Positions 7,278 through 16,927 of a stretch of DNA of 33,724 nucleotides are shown here, in pieces; position 1 is the stretch's first letter; every line of letters starts with the position of its first letter. The translations under genes were made by a program, and so were the position numbers. Under the pieces are notes generated by a model, which ran no database searches, was not told where the DNA came from, and saw only the letters and a program-made list of their open reading frames with translations. The DNA is from Methylococcales bacterium. GTDB taxonomy: Bacteria > Pseudomonadota > Gammaproteobacteria > Methylococcales > Methylomonadaceae. The stretch spans positions 1 to 33,724 of the forward strand of contig JAURYI010000090.1 in NCBI GenBank assembly GCA_030654015.1, read 5' to 3'.

Positions 7278-8089
7278 TACTTGCTCCCGAAAAATTTCCC
7301 GAAAATTCCCTTTTTCTCCTCAATAAAGCGGTGAGGTATATCTTCTCCCAAATAACGCGCCACAATATCTGCATAAGCCTGACCCGCATCACTTTTTTCA
7401 TCGAGAATAACAGGCATACCCGAATTGGATGCCGTTAAAACAGATTTTGATTCTGGAATAACACCAAGCAAATGCAGCGACAAAATATCCTGTACGTCTG
7501 CAACACTGAGCATTTCCCCTATTCTGACCCGTTCTGGCGAATAGCGGGTTAATAACAAATACTCTTTAATAGGCTCTAAACCTTGCTCGGCACGACGCGA
7601 TTTACTCGACAAAATACCCAGCATACGATCCGAATCTCTGACCGAGGCAACTTCTGGATTAGTGACGACAAACGCATCATCGGCAAAATACATCGCCAGA
7701 TGCGCGCCTTTTTCAATACCGGCGGGCGAATCACAGACAACGTATTCAAAATCTTTAGCAGCCAGCTCTTCTAAAATCTGCCCGACCCCTTCCTGACTGA
7801 GTGCGTCTTTATCGCGGGTTTGCGAAGCGGGCAGAATATACAGTTGCTCACAGTGTTTGTCACGAATCAATGCCTGATTAAGCGTGGCTTCACCAAAAAT
7901 GACATTAACAATATCGTAAACAACGCGGCGTTCACAGCCCATAATCAAGTCCAGATTACGCAAGCCGACATCAAAATCAATAACGGCTGTTTTATGACCT
8001 TTTTGTGCGAACCCCATAGCGATAGCAGCACTGGTTGTGGTTTTACCAACGCCGCCTTTACCTGATGTTACAACGATAATTCTTGTCAC
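7277..8089 (-). CDS. minD: Septum site-determining ATPase MinD
   Basis: MinD is a membrane-associated ParA-type ATPase that recruits MinC. The 270-residue product has the deviant Walker A motif SGKGGVGKTT (residues 9-18, signature Lys11, Walker Lys16), a second nucleotide region with DFDVGLRNLD, and CDSPAGIE. It ends in the amphipathic membrane-targeting helix KKGIFGKFFGSK. It lies between minC (23-base gap) and minE (one-base overlap). Confidence 0.96.
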   Translation of the reverse strand: MTRIIVVTSGKGGVGKTTTSAAIAMGFAQKGHKTAVIDFDVGLRNLDLIMGCERRVVYDIVNVIFGEATLNQALIRDKHCEQLYILPASQTRDKDALSQEGVGQILEELAAKDFEYVVCDSPAGIEKGAHLAMYFADDAFVVTNPEVASVRDSDRMLGILSSKSRRAEQGLEPIKEYLLLTRYSPERVRIGEMLSVADVQDILSLHLLGVIPESKSVLTASNSGMPVILDEKSDAGQAYADIVARYLGEDIPHRFIEEKKGIFGKFFGSK

Positions 8090-8112
8090 TTGTTTCCTCC
8101 ACTGTAGCGATA

Positions 8113-8820
8113 TTACACAATATCTTTAATAATTAAAGTGTGATCTTGTAAATAGACCTGAACGGGCTTTTTACTCACAACGTCACGCATATCGTCGCTG
8201 ATTTTATAGTTTCCAGCAATTGAAATAAGCTCGGCCTGTAAATCAGAACAAAAAATGCGTGCCTCCGTATTGCCCTGCACTCCCGCTAAGGCGCGTCCTC
8301 TTAACTTTCCATACACATGAATGTTGCCTTCAGCCATAATTTCAGCCCCCGCACTGACGGGTGCTAGTACCACTAAATCACCTGATGAATACAGTCGTTG
8401 ACCCGAACGAACAGGACGGGTAATCAGTATTGTTGTGCTGATAGACTCTATTGTTTCAGGTGTGATGTCTTTTTGTTTTGGCGTATCACTAGGTGCGTTA
8501 CTGCTGTGTGCAGAATAAACGGGAATAAGTAATTTCACCGCCTCTTTATTCTGCTTTACATTGCCGCCACGCATTCCTACGGGTAATAAATTGGATTGCC
8601 GAATAATATCCACCAAAGCAGCAATATCAATAGGGCGATCTAGTTTATTCAGCTCCTGCACATCAAAAATTAACGGTGAGTTTTTAAAAAATTCGGGAGC
8701 AGCATCAACTTTTTCCTTAAGTTGTTGCTCAATGATCTGTAAATCATTGGTAAAAAGAAGCAAAACAGGTACAGAAAAACTATCGCTCTTAAATTCTAGT
8801 ATTGGAGAGTTATTGGGCAT
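8113..8820 (-). CDS. minC: Septum site-determining protein MinC
   Basis: MinC is the FtsZ antagonist delivered to the membrane by MinD. The 235 residues compare with 231 in E. coli. The N-terminal domain (about 1-110) is the FtsZ-binding part. After a linker rich in Ser, Thr and Pro (about 110-135), the C-terminal beta-helix carries RPVRSGQRLYSSGDLVVLAPVS and GNIHVYGKLRGRALAG, which bind MinD and dimerise. It is the first gene of minC-minD-minE. The ribosome site ahead of the ATG at 8820 is poor, and no clear promoter was picked in the 200 bases upstream. Confidence 0.94.
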   Translation of the reverse strand: MPNNSPILEFKSDSFSVPVLLLFTNDLQIIEQQLKEKVDAAPEFFKNSPLIFDVQELNKLDRPIDIAALVDIIRQSNLLPVGMRGGNVKQNKEAVKLLIPVYSAHSSNAPSDTPKQKDITPETIESISTTILITRPVRSGQRLYSSGDLVVLAPVSAGAEIMAEGNIHVYGKLRGRALAGVQGNTEARIFCSDLQAELISIAGNYKISDDMRDVVSKKPVQVYLQDHTLIIKDIV

Positions 8821-8977
8821 TTTTTGAGAATCTGTCAGTATCTGTTGAGGTTAAAGCATTATTAACTGTGTGGAGTTTAACATTGCTACTGAAAAAAATC
8901 ACATCCAGTGCTAATAGTTTTACTCTGCACCCGCAAAAACAACCAGCCATTTCGCAATATTATTTTTCTTAACCCAT

Positions 8978-9016
8978 AAAAAAAGGCTACTTTCGTTAAG
9001 AAGAGTAGCCTTTTTT
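8978..9016 (-). terminator. Terminator after rpsI, usable on both strands
   Basis: GGCTACT (8985-8991) and AGTAGCC (9004-9010) form a stem flanked by seven A on one side and six T on the other. It therefore reads as a terminator in both directions. It lies 18 bases past the rpsI stop on the minus strand, which is its likely use. Confidence 0.88.
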
Positions 9017-9034
9017 CTGGTTTTTTTAAAACGA

Positions 9035-9427
9035 TTAACGTTTTGAGTACTGCGGACGTTTTCTCGCCTTGTGCAAACCGACTTTTTTACGTTCTACGAT
9101 ACGAGAATCGCGGGTAACAAAACCTGCTTTTCTTAGTGATGGACGCAAAGTCTCATCATATACCATTAAAGCGCGGGTCAAACCGTGACGAATAGCACCA
9201 GCCTGACCAGAAGGCCCGCCACCTTTAACAATCACGTTGACATCAAATTTGCCAACCATATCAACACATTCTAACGGTTGACGAGATACCATTTGATCGG
9301 TTTTACGACCAAAATAATCTTCGATAGATTTTTTGTTAATGGTAATGTTTCCAGTGCCTGCTGTTGCGTAAACCCGTGCTATTGCACATTTACGACGACC
9401 TGTTCCATAATACTGAGCTGCTGCCAT
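9035..9427 (-). CDS. rpsI: 30S ribosomal protein S9
   Basis: S9 is part of the 30S head; its C-terminal tail reaches the P-site tRNA. The 130 residues match E. coli. The pattern [21 protein letters not shown], the central [16 protein letters not shown] and the basic tail [17 protein letters not shown] are diagnostic, ending in the conserved SKR. It follows rplM by 15 bases, the standard arrangement. Confidence 0.98.
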   Translation of the reverse strand: MAAAQYYGTGRRKCAIARVYATAGTGNITINKKSIEDYFGRKTDQMVSRQPLECVDMVGKFDVNVIVKGGGPSGQAGAIRHGLTRALMVYDETLRPSLRKAGFVTRDSRIVERKKVGLHKARKRPQYSKR

Positions 9428-9442
9428 GGTCTATCTACTCGC

Positions 9443-9871
9443 TTAAATGTCTAAAACTTTTGGCTGTTGAGCCTGATGATCGTGCGCAGGACCTGCATAA
9501 ACTTTCAATTTCTTGAACATTGCACGACCCAATGGATTGTTCGGTAACATACCTTTCACTGCGTTAGTCAAGATACGATCAGGGAACGTTTGTCTTAACT
9601 TGCCTAGGCTGACAGTTTTCAGGTTACCAATGTATCCTGTGTGATGTTGATATAGTTTGTCTTTTTCTTTATTGCCAGTAACGCCAATTTTTTCTGCATT
9701 TACAACAATAATGTAATCACCCGTATCAACGTGCGGCGTGTATTCTGGTTTGTGTTTTCCGCGAAGACGCAGTGCAATTTCAGAAGCGAGACGACCTAAC
9801 GTCTTCCCTTCTGCATCGACCACATACCAATCGCGCGTAACTTCTTCTGGTTTTGCACTAAATGTTTTCAT
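9443..9871 (-). CDS. rplM: 50S ribosomal protein L13
   Basis: L13 is an early-assembly 50S protein. The 142 residues match the family. [33 protein letters not shown], the central [16 protein letters not shown], and [29 protein letters not shown] are characteristic. It is the first gene of rplM-rpsI, with a strong promoter about 50 bases upstream. No obvious L13 autoregulatory leader was recognised in the short 5' region. Confidence 0.98.
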   Translation of the reverse strand: MKTFSAKPEEVTRDWYVVDAEGKTLGRLASEIALRLRGKHKPEYTPHVDTGDYIIVVNAEKIGVTGNKEKDKLYQHHTGYIGNLKTVSLGKLRQTFPDRILTNAVKGMLPNNPLGRAMFKKLKVYAGPAHDHQAQQPKVLDI

Positions 9872-9917
9872 GTATTGTTACTTGTCTTGCGGTTAAAGGC
9901 TTGATAAAAGACTGAGA

Positions 9918-9946
9918 ACTATACTAAATATTTAGATATTTTTCAA
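9918..9946 (-). promoter_or_regulatory. sigma70-type promoter of rplM-rpsI
   Basis: On the minus strand TTGAAA (9946-9941) and TATAGT (9923-9918) are exactly 17 bases apart. This predicts a start near 9911 and a leader of about 40 bases before the rplM ATG at 9871. Confidence 0.75.
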
Positions 9947-10010
9947 TATTTATTTATAATAATTTTTAAAGTTTATTGATGGATATAGTGTTAAAAAGCA
10001 TAAACATACA

Positions 10011-13000
10011 TCATTCCCATGTCTGCATTTCAGCTTGCAGGGCGTTTATGCGTTGCAAAATCGCCGTGCGTTTGATATTAAACCAAATCATCAGGCTGAT
10101 AATAATTGCGCCCATGACCATCAGCACAATGGCTTTGCCTAAGCCTTGCTCTGGATAAAAACGCATTAATTGCCCCAACACATTCAGCACTAAAAAGCTC
10201 ACGCCTGCGTATAAAAATGCGCGTGTTCGTAGGGCGATACCCAGCAAAATACCTCCGATACTCAATGCCATTGCCAGTATAAAAATACCCAGTTCTGCGC
10301 GTAAGAACACATCGACGGTGGCACAGGCATAAATACTGCTGATGGCGGCAAGGCGGCTTGCCATTAATACGCTGGGTTTGAGTTCGCGGCTGTGCAGGTG
10401 TAGTAATAGTAAGACACTCAGCGCGGCGGGGATGACATAGATTTGCAGCAATTGGCTGCTGTCAACCAGACTGGGTATCCATAAATATACGCCGCCGTTG
10501 AATGCCAGTAATGCCATATACAGCGGAATTTTTTGTTCGCTGTGGCGGTGCATCAGGGCATATAACACACCTGATATGATTAAAGTCGCGCTGGTTTCTG
10601 GGCTGGCAAGTTGCAGCGGCACGGTAAACAGTGCCAATACGGGCATCAATAACGCCATATTGAGCAACGGCTTGGAAGGAAACAGGCGTTGCGAGAAAAA
10701 CAGGCTGTAGGCAAACACGATGAGCAGTGTGGTGTCCCATAAACTCGTGGGATCATTGCCCAATAATAACAATCGACTATAAAACGCCAATGCGTAGAGC
10801 AGTGTCACTATGCCGTATAACCAGCTGGAGTTGGGCAGGTGACGAACATGACGCACACCGATTGCGCAGATTATCAGCCCTGTCGTGAGTGCGGCGATAG
10901 CGTCCAACGGTGCGTATAAAAAGTGCAACGGGGCGTTGGTCATGACCCAGATTTTGACGAGCAGTCCATGCCCGCTCAGTTCCACTAAGCTCAAGGCGGT
11001 CAACCACCCAGCATAGCGGGCATAGTCGGTATTGGCTAATAGCCGCATACACACACAGGCAAGCACAATCAGTTGCAAGGCATACCACGGTAATAAGGCT
11101 AAAACGTTCTGCGTATCAACCCACAAAAAGGGATACAGGTGTAAAAAAGCCAAGCCTTCAAGACTGGCGATAAGCTGCCAGAATGAGCGCGGTGAGCGTT
11201 CGCCTAATGCGGCACTCAAGCAGGTAATTATCGCTAATGAGAGCAATAATTCGGGTAGGTCGGATGCTGAATACGCACACAATGACACGGTAGCCAGTCC
11301 GACGCTGAGGTATAGCCAACGGGTGATAGCAATATTTATGTCACGTTGATGCGGATGATGCAAGCGTGAGCAGGCGTAACCGATAGCGAATAACAGGACG
11401 CTCCATATTGCTAACAATAACGGCGGCTGAAATAGTGTGCTAAAAGAGGCAATGTAAATTGCCCACAATGACAACAACACTGCCCAGATCAAACCATGTA
11501 CGGCGGTTTTAGAAAAGCGTAGCCACAATAAATGCGCGAACGACACGGCAAGCAGAACGCTGACGGGCAAAGTGTTTGCAAAGCCGCCATAGCGTAGGGT
11601 GTTGGCATCAATAAAATCCACGCCCAGATAAATGCTCAATGCCAATAAGTAGACAAGCAAAACAAGGCGCACCATCCATTCAAATGCGAATCCTGATACC
11701 GCTTGTCGCCATTGCCAACGCAGGGCGATTGCCTCAGCTTTACGATAGCAAGCATTAGCCAGTAATAACTGGGCGTTACTCCACAACAGCAGGTTAATCG
11801 GCAGATGTTCATTGTCGAAGTTAAAGGCGATACCTGCGGCGGTCAACGCACCAGCGGCAAGCCAAGAAAAGCCGAACCAACGACTGTAACGCAACATCAA
11901 TACGCAGTAAGCCGACAGTTCAAGGTAATAAATGCCTAATATAGTTACGCTGGGTAACTTCCACCAATAACTACTCAGCACGACCAGTATGAAACCCAGC
12001 CACGGAAAAAAGCGTGGGGCTATTGCCCATTTGGGAGAGCTGTTATTAAAACGCGGCAAGACAAAACTAGCACATAACCACAGTGCATAACCGCCAGCAA
12101 CTGTTATCGTCTGTGCCAACAATGGACTCAGCGAGGAGGATAATAGAAAATTGAATAATATCAGTGTGGGCAAACAGGCACTGGCAAGACCGCGCAACTG
12201 GGCGGCATTGAACCAATTGATTGACAATGAAAATGTCGTTGGCAGCAACACCAGTAACAGCCACAATAAAATAGCCGCTTGACCTCTAGTCGCTAAAAAC
12301 AGCGTGAGTGTACTCAGCAAAGTCAAGCCAAAACACAGATTAGCAACCGTATTAAGAGGGGAGCAGTAGATTGCTGTCCATTGTTGTCTGTCAACCAGCT
12401 TATGAGACAGCAAAGACATGATAAGGCTCAGTAGCCCCAGCACTAACCACGAATGTGCGGAAGAGGCTTCGCCCAGCCATAAGCTAAAGGAGTGATGCGG
12501 ATATAGCACGCGGCTTTCCAGCCACAGTATCGCCAGTATCCATATAACAAACGCACCGATATTGCATGAAGTCCATTTGAACCTGACATTGGCAAGCAAT
12601 AAACTGAATCCCGCCAGAAATAATACCGAATAATCCAACGCACCAATGCCTGTTAGACTATTCGTCACCTGCGGTATCTGCATACACACACTACCCAATA
12701 CTAGCCCAATGGCAGTGATAGCGGCAGGTTTGGCGTAGTCGTTTATCCGTGTGGCTAACGTGGCAAGCGGCAGACTTAATAAAGCAAATAACAAACCTGC
12801 ATACACATCGTTGTTGATAGTTTGCCAAGTGAACGGATGCAGCGTTAAGGAAATAAGTTCGCTGGTTGCCAACAAGGCAAAACCTAACACCCAATAACGC
12901 ACCAGTTTTTGTGGATAACTTTGATCGCTTAACCAGAAAAACCCAGCGGTGCTGACTAAGGTCAACAAGGTGGGTAGATTACGCACACTATCAATACCCA

Positions 13001-16000
13001 ATAACTGTATGCTGACCGCACTCAATACGATAAAAAACGCCGTGTTATGGGTGACTCGGGCAATGCGTTCGCTTTCATCAGGCAAATCGGGATTGAGTAT
13101 CTCCATCAGTTTTATAAATACAGGCTGTTTCAGGCTATAGCGTGTTAATTGCCAAACCGTTAAGCCAAACAACACCGCGACCAGTAACAGGCTTGTTGTG
13201 GGTAAGCCGATAAATGTCAGCAACAGTAATAATGCACCTAATACCAGCGCGATAGGTATCGGCATTAGCTGAATCAGCAGATAACGGATAATCAGCAAGC
13301 CGCCCAATACCCCTGCCAGTAAAATCGCCGCCAACCAGCCATAAGATGGCATTTCCAGCAACCAGCGCATGATGATGGCTTTCATGGTTAATAGCCACGC
13401 TAACACCATCAATTGCGCCATCGGCGTGGCGATTAGATCTTTAAATAATACCGTTGAACTGGACAGTGGATAGATGCCCAGCACGGTTAATGACGGTAGC
13501 AATGCCCTTTTTTGGCTTGCTACCTCGCGTTCTAATTGGCGCGAATCTGAGAGTTCCTGACGTTCAACGTGCCACAGCCAACACCAGATAACGATGCCCA
13601 ATATCACCGTCACCATGCCATTGGATGGCGGTGGAAAATAGGTTAGTTTCAGCAATGCAAATGCCGCACCCCACAAGGCGAACAACAGATAAAACAAGCC
13701 GCGCGATAAGAGTTTATAACTCAGCCACAGGGCGATAGCTCCCGCCAGCAATAACACCACGATACGCGGCAGGTTGCTCATATTCCATAACGGTGATAAG
13801 GCGACCAATAAACTCAGTAAGGCACTGTTTAACCGTTGTGCAATGGGCTTGTTGGTTGCACTGTTCGCGTTAAAAAATGTGGATAACCCTGAATAAGCCC
13901 ACGCCGCCGACAGTAATAACACGCCTAAAGAAAACTGCGCCTCACCCAACACTGCCAAGGGTGGCGCGTAAGACACAATCAAAATGCCTAATGCGGGTAG
14001 GGTGTAAAACCAAGGCGTGGTGAGCAGATTTTGATAACTGTTTAACTCAACTTTATCGGCGATTTTAGAATAGGGGGTAAAAATCGCCTGTGGTGCGGAT
14101 TTAAGTGCGTAATAGGTCAATACGCCCGCAGTCAACGCAGTCGTCATCGCCAATAAACCAGCATCACTATAGCTCAAGCTCCACACTGTCAGCACGGCAA
14201 GTAAACTGTACAACACACGGAACACAATCAGGGCTAAATACGCCGATTGGCGTTTAGTTAATGCCCAGTGTGCGGCGCGGTGCAGTGCCAGTAATACAGG
14301 TAAACTGGCAAGTAAATGCGTGGCTTCGGGTAGGTGTTGCAACACCAGCAAGTCGTATAGCCAGAAGCAACAGGCTAAAAAAATACTCAGCGGCGTGAGC
14401 GTTAAATACCGCCACACGATAAAAGCGTATAAGCCGATTGCCAGAATCAGCGTGAGTATGCTGGCAGTTTGATAACCCGCCACCAGACACAATGCCAACA
14501 CCGACAAGCCATACACAAAAAAACTAAAGCGTGATAAATAGGCGGCTTGTTGCGTCCATTGCTTGAATTGCGCATCGACAAAAAATAACAGCCCCGATAA
14601 CAGCATCAAGAAAAATCCGTAATAGCCGTCGGGCAAAGCAATGTTATTGCCTGTGCTGATAAAGACGAAGGACACCAAGGCGGCATAGACCAGCGTACCT
14701 GCGGCAAAATAGGAAATTTTACGATGGTCGATAAAAATGGCTTGCAGCCATTGCGTGGCGTAGGTGTAAATCCCCGCGCTCAATATCGTCATAATCAGCA
14801 AGTGAATCACCGCGAGCAACTGCCACGCAGGGATGCCTGTCAACACAGGCTGTAAGGTACACATTGCGGTAAGTGCGATAAAAAAACGCGGTAAGCCCTG
14901 TTGCAAACTTCTGTCCATCAAGCCAGACACCAGCGTGACCACAAAATAGAACACACCCAATTCCACCAAAATCAGCAAACTGCTAAGAATGCGCAAGCCA
15001 CCGCTGTCACTGCTCATCAATAATTGCGTGGCGGTGAGTGTGGTTAGCGGTATCAGTAACAAACTCAGGATAAACAGCACGGTGCTGGACGTTTCCAGTT
15101 CAGGGCGTTTACTGCGCAGTTGATAGCCGCCGAACAATAAGGCGAGGGTGAAAATAAAAAACGCAAAAAAGGCAATCAGGTTACTGGCATAGCCTTCGGT
15201 GGAATGCACCAGAAACGTTGAACCCGCAATGAAGCAGAATACGCCGATAAACCAGCCGATGTTCTGCATTAAAAAAGGCACTGCCATTGAATGCCAACCT
15301 GATAACGCGCTTAACGCACGTTCTATGCGCGTGGGTTCATGAGGTTGCCATGCGTATTGGTTCAGCGTCGGTTCGGGTTTGCGGGTTTGCTGGGCTGGAC
15401 TTTTGCTAACCTGTAGCAGGGTTGATGAATGATCGGCTTCATCAATGGCAAATACGGCGGGCTGGTGTGCGTCGGTAGCGACGTTGTGCTGTGCGGTCTG
15501 GACAGGTTCGTAGTCTATGGTGTCTTTTGTCAGCGTTACGGCAGGTGCGGTATCAACGGCGAATGGCGAGGCGTTATCTGGTGTTGTAGATGACTGCCAG
15601 TCCTCAGCAGGACTGGCAGTCATGGAATCATCGGTTTCTAACTTCCAAGGCGGTTTTCCAAGCGGTGTGTCTGCGTAATGATTGAGCCGTTCCCATGCAA
15701 GTGTGCGGCGTTCTTGCCATAAGGTATTGTCGGCAATTGAGTTAAATTCCGCCAGATGCCGAATACATAGCGCGTCAATTTGCTGGTTTAATTCCGCGTA
15801 GCGTTCGCTATCAATAGCACCCGCTTCGCGCAGATTCTGTAATTCCAGCCGTAATAATACCAAGTCGGCTATATCGCTTGCCGTTATAGCGGATGACTGG
15901 CGCGCAGGTTTGGGCTGATTGGTGTCATCGTCATACTGGACGGGTTTTTTGAGCAGATAGTAGATAACAAATAAAATGCTACCTACTAAAGCAATCTTGG

Positions 16001-16049
16001 GTTCACTAAGCCACGCAATCGCCAGTATGATAATGACAAACCACTTCAT
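10011..16049 (-). CDS. Giant polytopic inner-membrane protein of 2012 residues, unknown function
   Basis: The protein opens with a hydrophobic hairpin (about 3-34: MKWFVIIILAIAWL... ALVGSILFVIYYLL). A soluble region follows (about 35-255), rich in Gln, Thr, Pro and Asp. Within it, LRLELQNLREAGAIDSERYA (about 66-85) resembles a SHOCT-type short helical motif. From about residue 255 to 1990 it is almost entirely membrane: dozens of hydrophobic segments of 18-22 residues with short loops, often with aromatic or Pro residues at the ends. It ends in a short charged helix (ILQRINALQAEMQTWE). The layout (N-terminal helix, Pro-rich linker, WFIGVFCFIAGSTFLV, many helices) resembles DUF2157/DUF2339-type proteins, but those are usually under half this length. 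No catalytic motif was found. It starts 9 bases after a pspA homologue, so the two are probably one operon. The frame is intact throughout, which argues against a pseudogene. Confidence 0.9.
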   Translation of the reverse strand: MKWFVIIILAIAWLSEPKIALVGSILFVIYYLLKKPVQYDDDTNQPKPARQSSAITASDIADLVLLRLELQNLREAGAIDSERYAELNQQIDALCIRHLAEFNSIADNTLWQERRTLAWERLNHYADTPLGKPPWKLETDDSMTASPAEDWQSSTTPDNASPFAVDTAPAVTLTKDTIDYEPVQTAQHNVATDAHQPAVFAIDEADHSSTLLQVSKSPAQQTRKPEPTLNQYAWQPHEPTRIERALSALSGWHSMAVPFLMQNIGWFIGVFCFIAGSTFLVHSTEGYASNLIAFFAFFIFTLALLFGGYQLRSKRPELETSSTVLFILSLLLIPLTTLTATQLLMSSDSGGLRILSSLLILVELGVFYFVVTLVSGLMDRSLQQGLPRFFIALTAMCTLQPVLTGIPAWQLLAVIHLLIMTILSAGIYTYATQWLQAIFIDHRKISYFAAGTLVYAALVSFVFISTGNNIALPDGYYGFFLMLLSGLLFFVDAQFKQWTQQAAYLSRFSFFVYGLSVLALCLVAGYQTASILTLILAIGLYAFIVWRYLTLTPLSIFLACCFWLYDLLVLQHLPEATHLLASLPVLLALHRAAHWALTKRQSAYLALIVFRVLYSLLAVLTVWSLSYSDAGLLAMTTALTAGVLTYYALKSAPQAIFTPYSKIADKVELNSYQNLLTTPWFYTLPALGILIVSYAPPLAVLGEAQFSLGVLLLSAAWAYSGLSTFFNANSATNKPIAQRLNSALLSLLVALSPLWNMSNLPRIVVLLLAGAIALWLSYKLLSRGLFYLLFALWGAAFALLKLTYFPPPSNGMVTVILGIVIWCWLWHVERQELSDSRQLEREVASQKRALLPSLTVLGIYPLSSSTVLFKDLIATPMAQLMVLAWLLTMKAIIMRWLLEMPSYGWLAAILLAGVLGGLLIIRYLLIQLMPIPIALVLGALLLLLTFIGLPTTSLLLVAVLFGLTVWQLTRYSLKQPVFIKLMEILNPDLPDESERIARVTHNTAFFIVLSAVSIQLLGIDSVRNLPTLLTLVSTAGFFWLSDQSYPQKLVRYWVLGFALLATSELISLTLHPFTWQTINNDVYAGLLFALLSLPLATLATRINDYAKPAAITAIGLVLGSVCMQIPQVTNSLTGIGALDYSVLFLAGFSLLLANVRFKWTSCNIGAFVIWILAILWLESRVLYPHHSFSLWLGEASSAHSWLVLGLLSLIMSLLSHKLVDRQQWTAIYCSPLNTVANLCFGLTLLSTLTLFLATRGQAAILLWLLLVLLPTTFSLSINWFNAAQLRGLASACLPTLILFNFLLSSSLSPLLAQTITVAGGYALWLCASFVLPRFNNSSPKWAIAPRFFPWLGFILVVLSSYWWKLPSVTILGIYYLELSAYCVLMLRYSRWFGFSWLAAGALTAAGIAFNFDNEHLPINLLLWSNAQLLLANACYRKAEAIALRWQWRQAVSGFAFEWMVRLVLLVYLLALSIYLGVDFIDANTLRYGGFANTLPVSVLLAVSFAHLLWLRFSKTAVHGLIWAVLLSLWAIYIASFSTLFQPPLLLAIWSVLLFAIGYACSRLHHPHQRDINIAITRWLYLSVGLATVSLCAYSASDLPELLLSLAIITCLSAALGERSPRSFWQLIASLEGLAFLHLYPFLWVDTQNVLALLPWYALQLIVLACVCMRLLANTDYARYAGWLTALSLVELSGHGLLVKIWVMTNAPLHFLYAPLDAIAALTTGLIICAIGVRHVRHLPNSSWLYGIVTLLYALAFYSRLLLLGNDPTSLWDTTLLIVFAYSLFFSQRLFPSKPLLNMALLMPVLALFTVPLQLASPETSATLIISGVLYALMHRHSEQKIPLYMALLAFNGGVYLWIPSLVDSSQLLQIYVIPAALSVLLLLHLHSRELKPSVLMASRLAAISSIYACATVDVFLRAELGIFILAMALSIGGILLGIALRTRAFLYAGVSFLVLNVLGQLMRFYPEQGLGKAIVLMVMGAIIISLMIWFNIKRTAILQRINALQAEMQTWE

Positions 16050-16058
16050 GACACTGGG

Positions 16059-16784
16059 TTACAGCAAAATATTGGTTGAACTATCGCTATGTGTCGCTGA
16101 TTCGGTTTTGGGCTGAGTTTTGATTTTCTGTTTCAGGTTGCGTAATTCTTCATCAATTTCCGCGTGCGTTTCCATGTCTAAAAACTCGCGTTCCAGTTGT
16201 GAGGAATCGTTGCGCAATTCTTCCAAGGCTTCGGTGCGCGCTTCCATTGCCGCGACTTTGTCTTCCATGCGGTCAAAACTGGTTTGGGCTTTTATGCCCG
16301 CTTCAAAATTGGACAGGGTTTTGTCCATTTGCTGACGTGCAACGGCGGCGTGTTGCCGTGCGGCTAAGCTGGTGCGTTTGCGGCGGGCTTCTTCCAGCTT
16401 GGCTTCCAAGGCTTTTAATTGGGATTTGAGTTTATCGCTGGTATTTTTAGCCGATTGCCATGAGGGTTCTAATACTTTGCAGATGGCATCGTGTTCTTTT
16501 TTACGCGCTAATGCGGCGCGCGCCAAATCGTCATTACTATGTTCTAACGCCGTTTCAGCGCGGCTTAACCATTCAGCGGATTGTTTTTGATTGGTTTCCA
16601 GCTCTTTTTGTAATTGTTTTTCACTGGTAATTGCCAGTACCACGCCTTCTTTGGCTTTGCTGATATTGTCTTCCATTTCACGGATGATTTGCTTAATCAT
16701 GCGTTCAGGGTCTTCAACGCGATCAATTAAATCGTTGATGTTGGCACTGATGACATCGTTAATACGTTTGAATAAGTCGGACAT
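16059..16784 (-). CDS. pspA: PspA/IM30 family membrane-stress protein
   Basis: PspA-type proteins are peripheral inner-membrane coiled coils of the ESCRT-III superfamily that assemble on damaged or stressed membrane. The 241 residues are nearly all helix: an amphipathic N-terminus (MSDLFKRINDVISANINDLID), RVEDPERMIKQIIREMEDNI typical of the family, then a long coiled coil with AARQHAAVARQQMDKTLSNFEAGIKAQTSFDRMEDKV. The C-terminal tail (KTQPKTESATHSDSSTNILL) is polar. No pspF, pspB or pspC is next to it. Its only operon partner is the giant membrane protein. The gene is led by a large dyad at 16853-16882. The symbol is by family; it could equally be called a PspA-like paralogue. Confidence 0.9.
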   Translation of the reverse strand: MSDLFKRINDVISANINDLIDRVEDPERMIKQIIREMEDNISKAKEGVVLAITSEKQLQKELETNQKQSAEWLSRAETALEHSNDDLARAALARKKEHDAICKVLEPSWQSAKNTSDKLKSQLKALEAKLEEARRKRTSLAARQHAAVARQQMDKTLSNFEAGIKAQTSFDRMEDKVAAMEARTEALEELRNDSSQLEREFLDMETHAEIDEELRNLKQKIKTQPKTESATHSDSSTNILL

Positions 16785-16852
16785 GAAGGTACTCCTTAGG
16801 TTGAATATCTATGATTTGGTCATCTGGCAGTGTATTAAATCTATTGATTTTA

Positions 16853-16882
16853 CCTTGAAACATGACTGCCAGTCTTTCAAGG
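16853..16882 (-). promoter_or_regulatory. Nested dyad upstream of pspA
   Basis: CCTTGAAA (16853-16860) and TTTCAAGG (16875-16882) are perfect eight-base arms. Between them lies an inner palindrome GACTG-C-CAGTC (16864-16874). The element is 69 bases upstream of the pspA start and 46 bases past the stop of the GGDEF-EAL gene. It could be an operator for a dimeric regulator of the pspA operon or a terminator for the upstream gene. Minus-strand sequence after the stem is TAAAATC, a poor T-tract, so I lean to the operator. Confidence 0.5.
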
Positions 16883-16927
16883 ACGGGCAGTTATTAGTAT
16901 TGCAGTAACAGGTTTAATAGAGTGAAA

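Noticed and set aside
10462-14490. Several 60-105 codon frames on both strands inside the giant membrane-protein gene
   Set aside because: All are shadows of one continuous 2012-codon frame with consistent hydrophobic helix spacing.
16855-16872. sigma54-like site upstream of pspA (TGGCAG-N5-TTTCA on the minus strand)
   Set aside because: The -24 GG is present but the nearly invariant -12 GC is TC. No pspF-type activator gene is next to it, and the bases are explained by the nested dyad.
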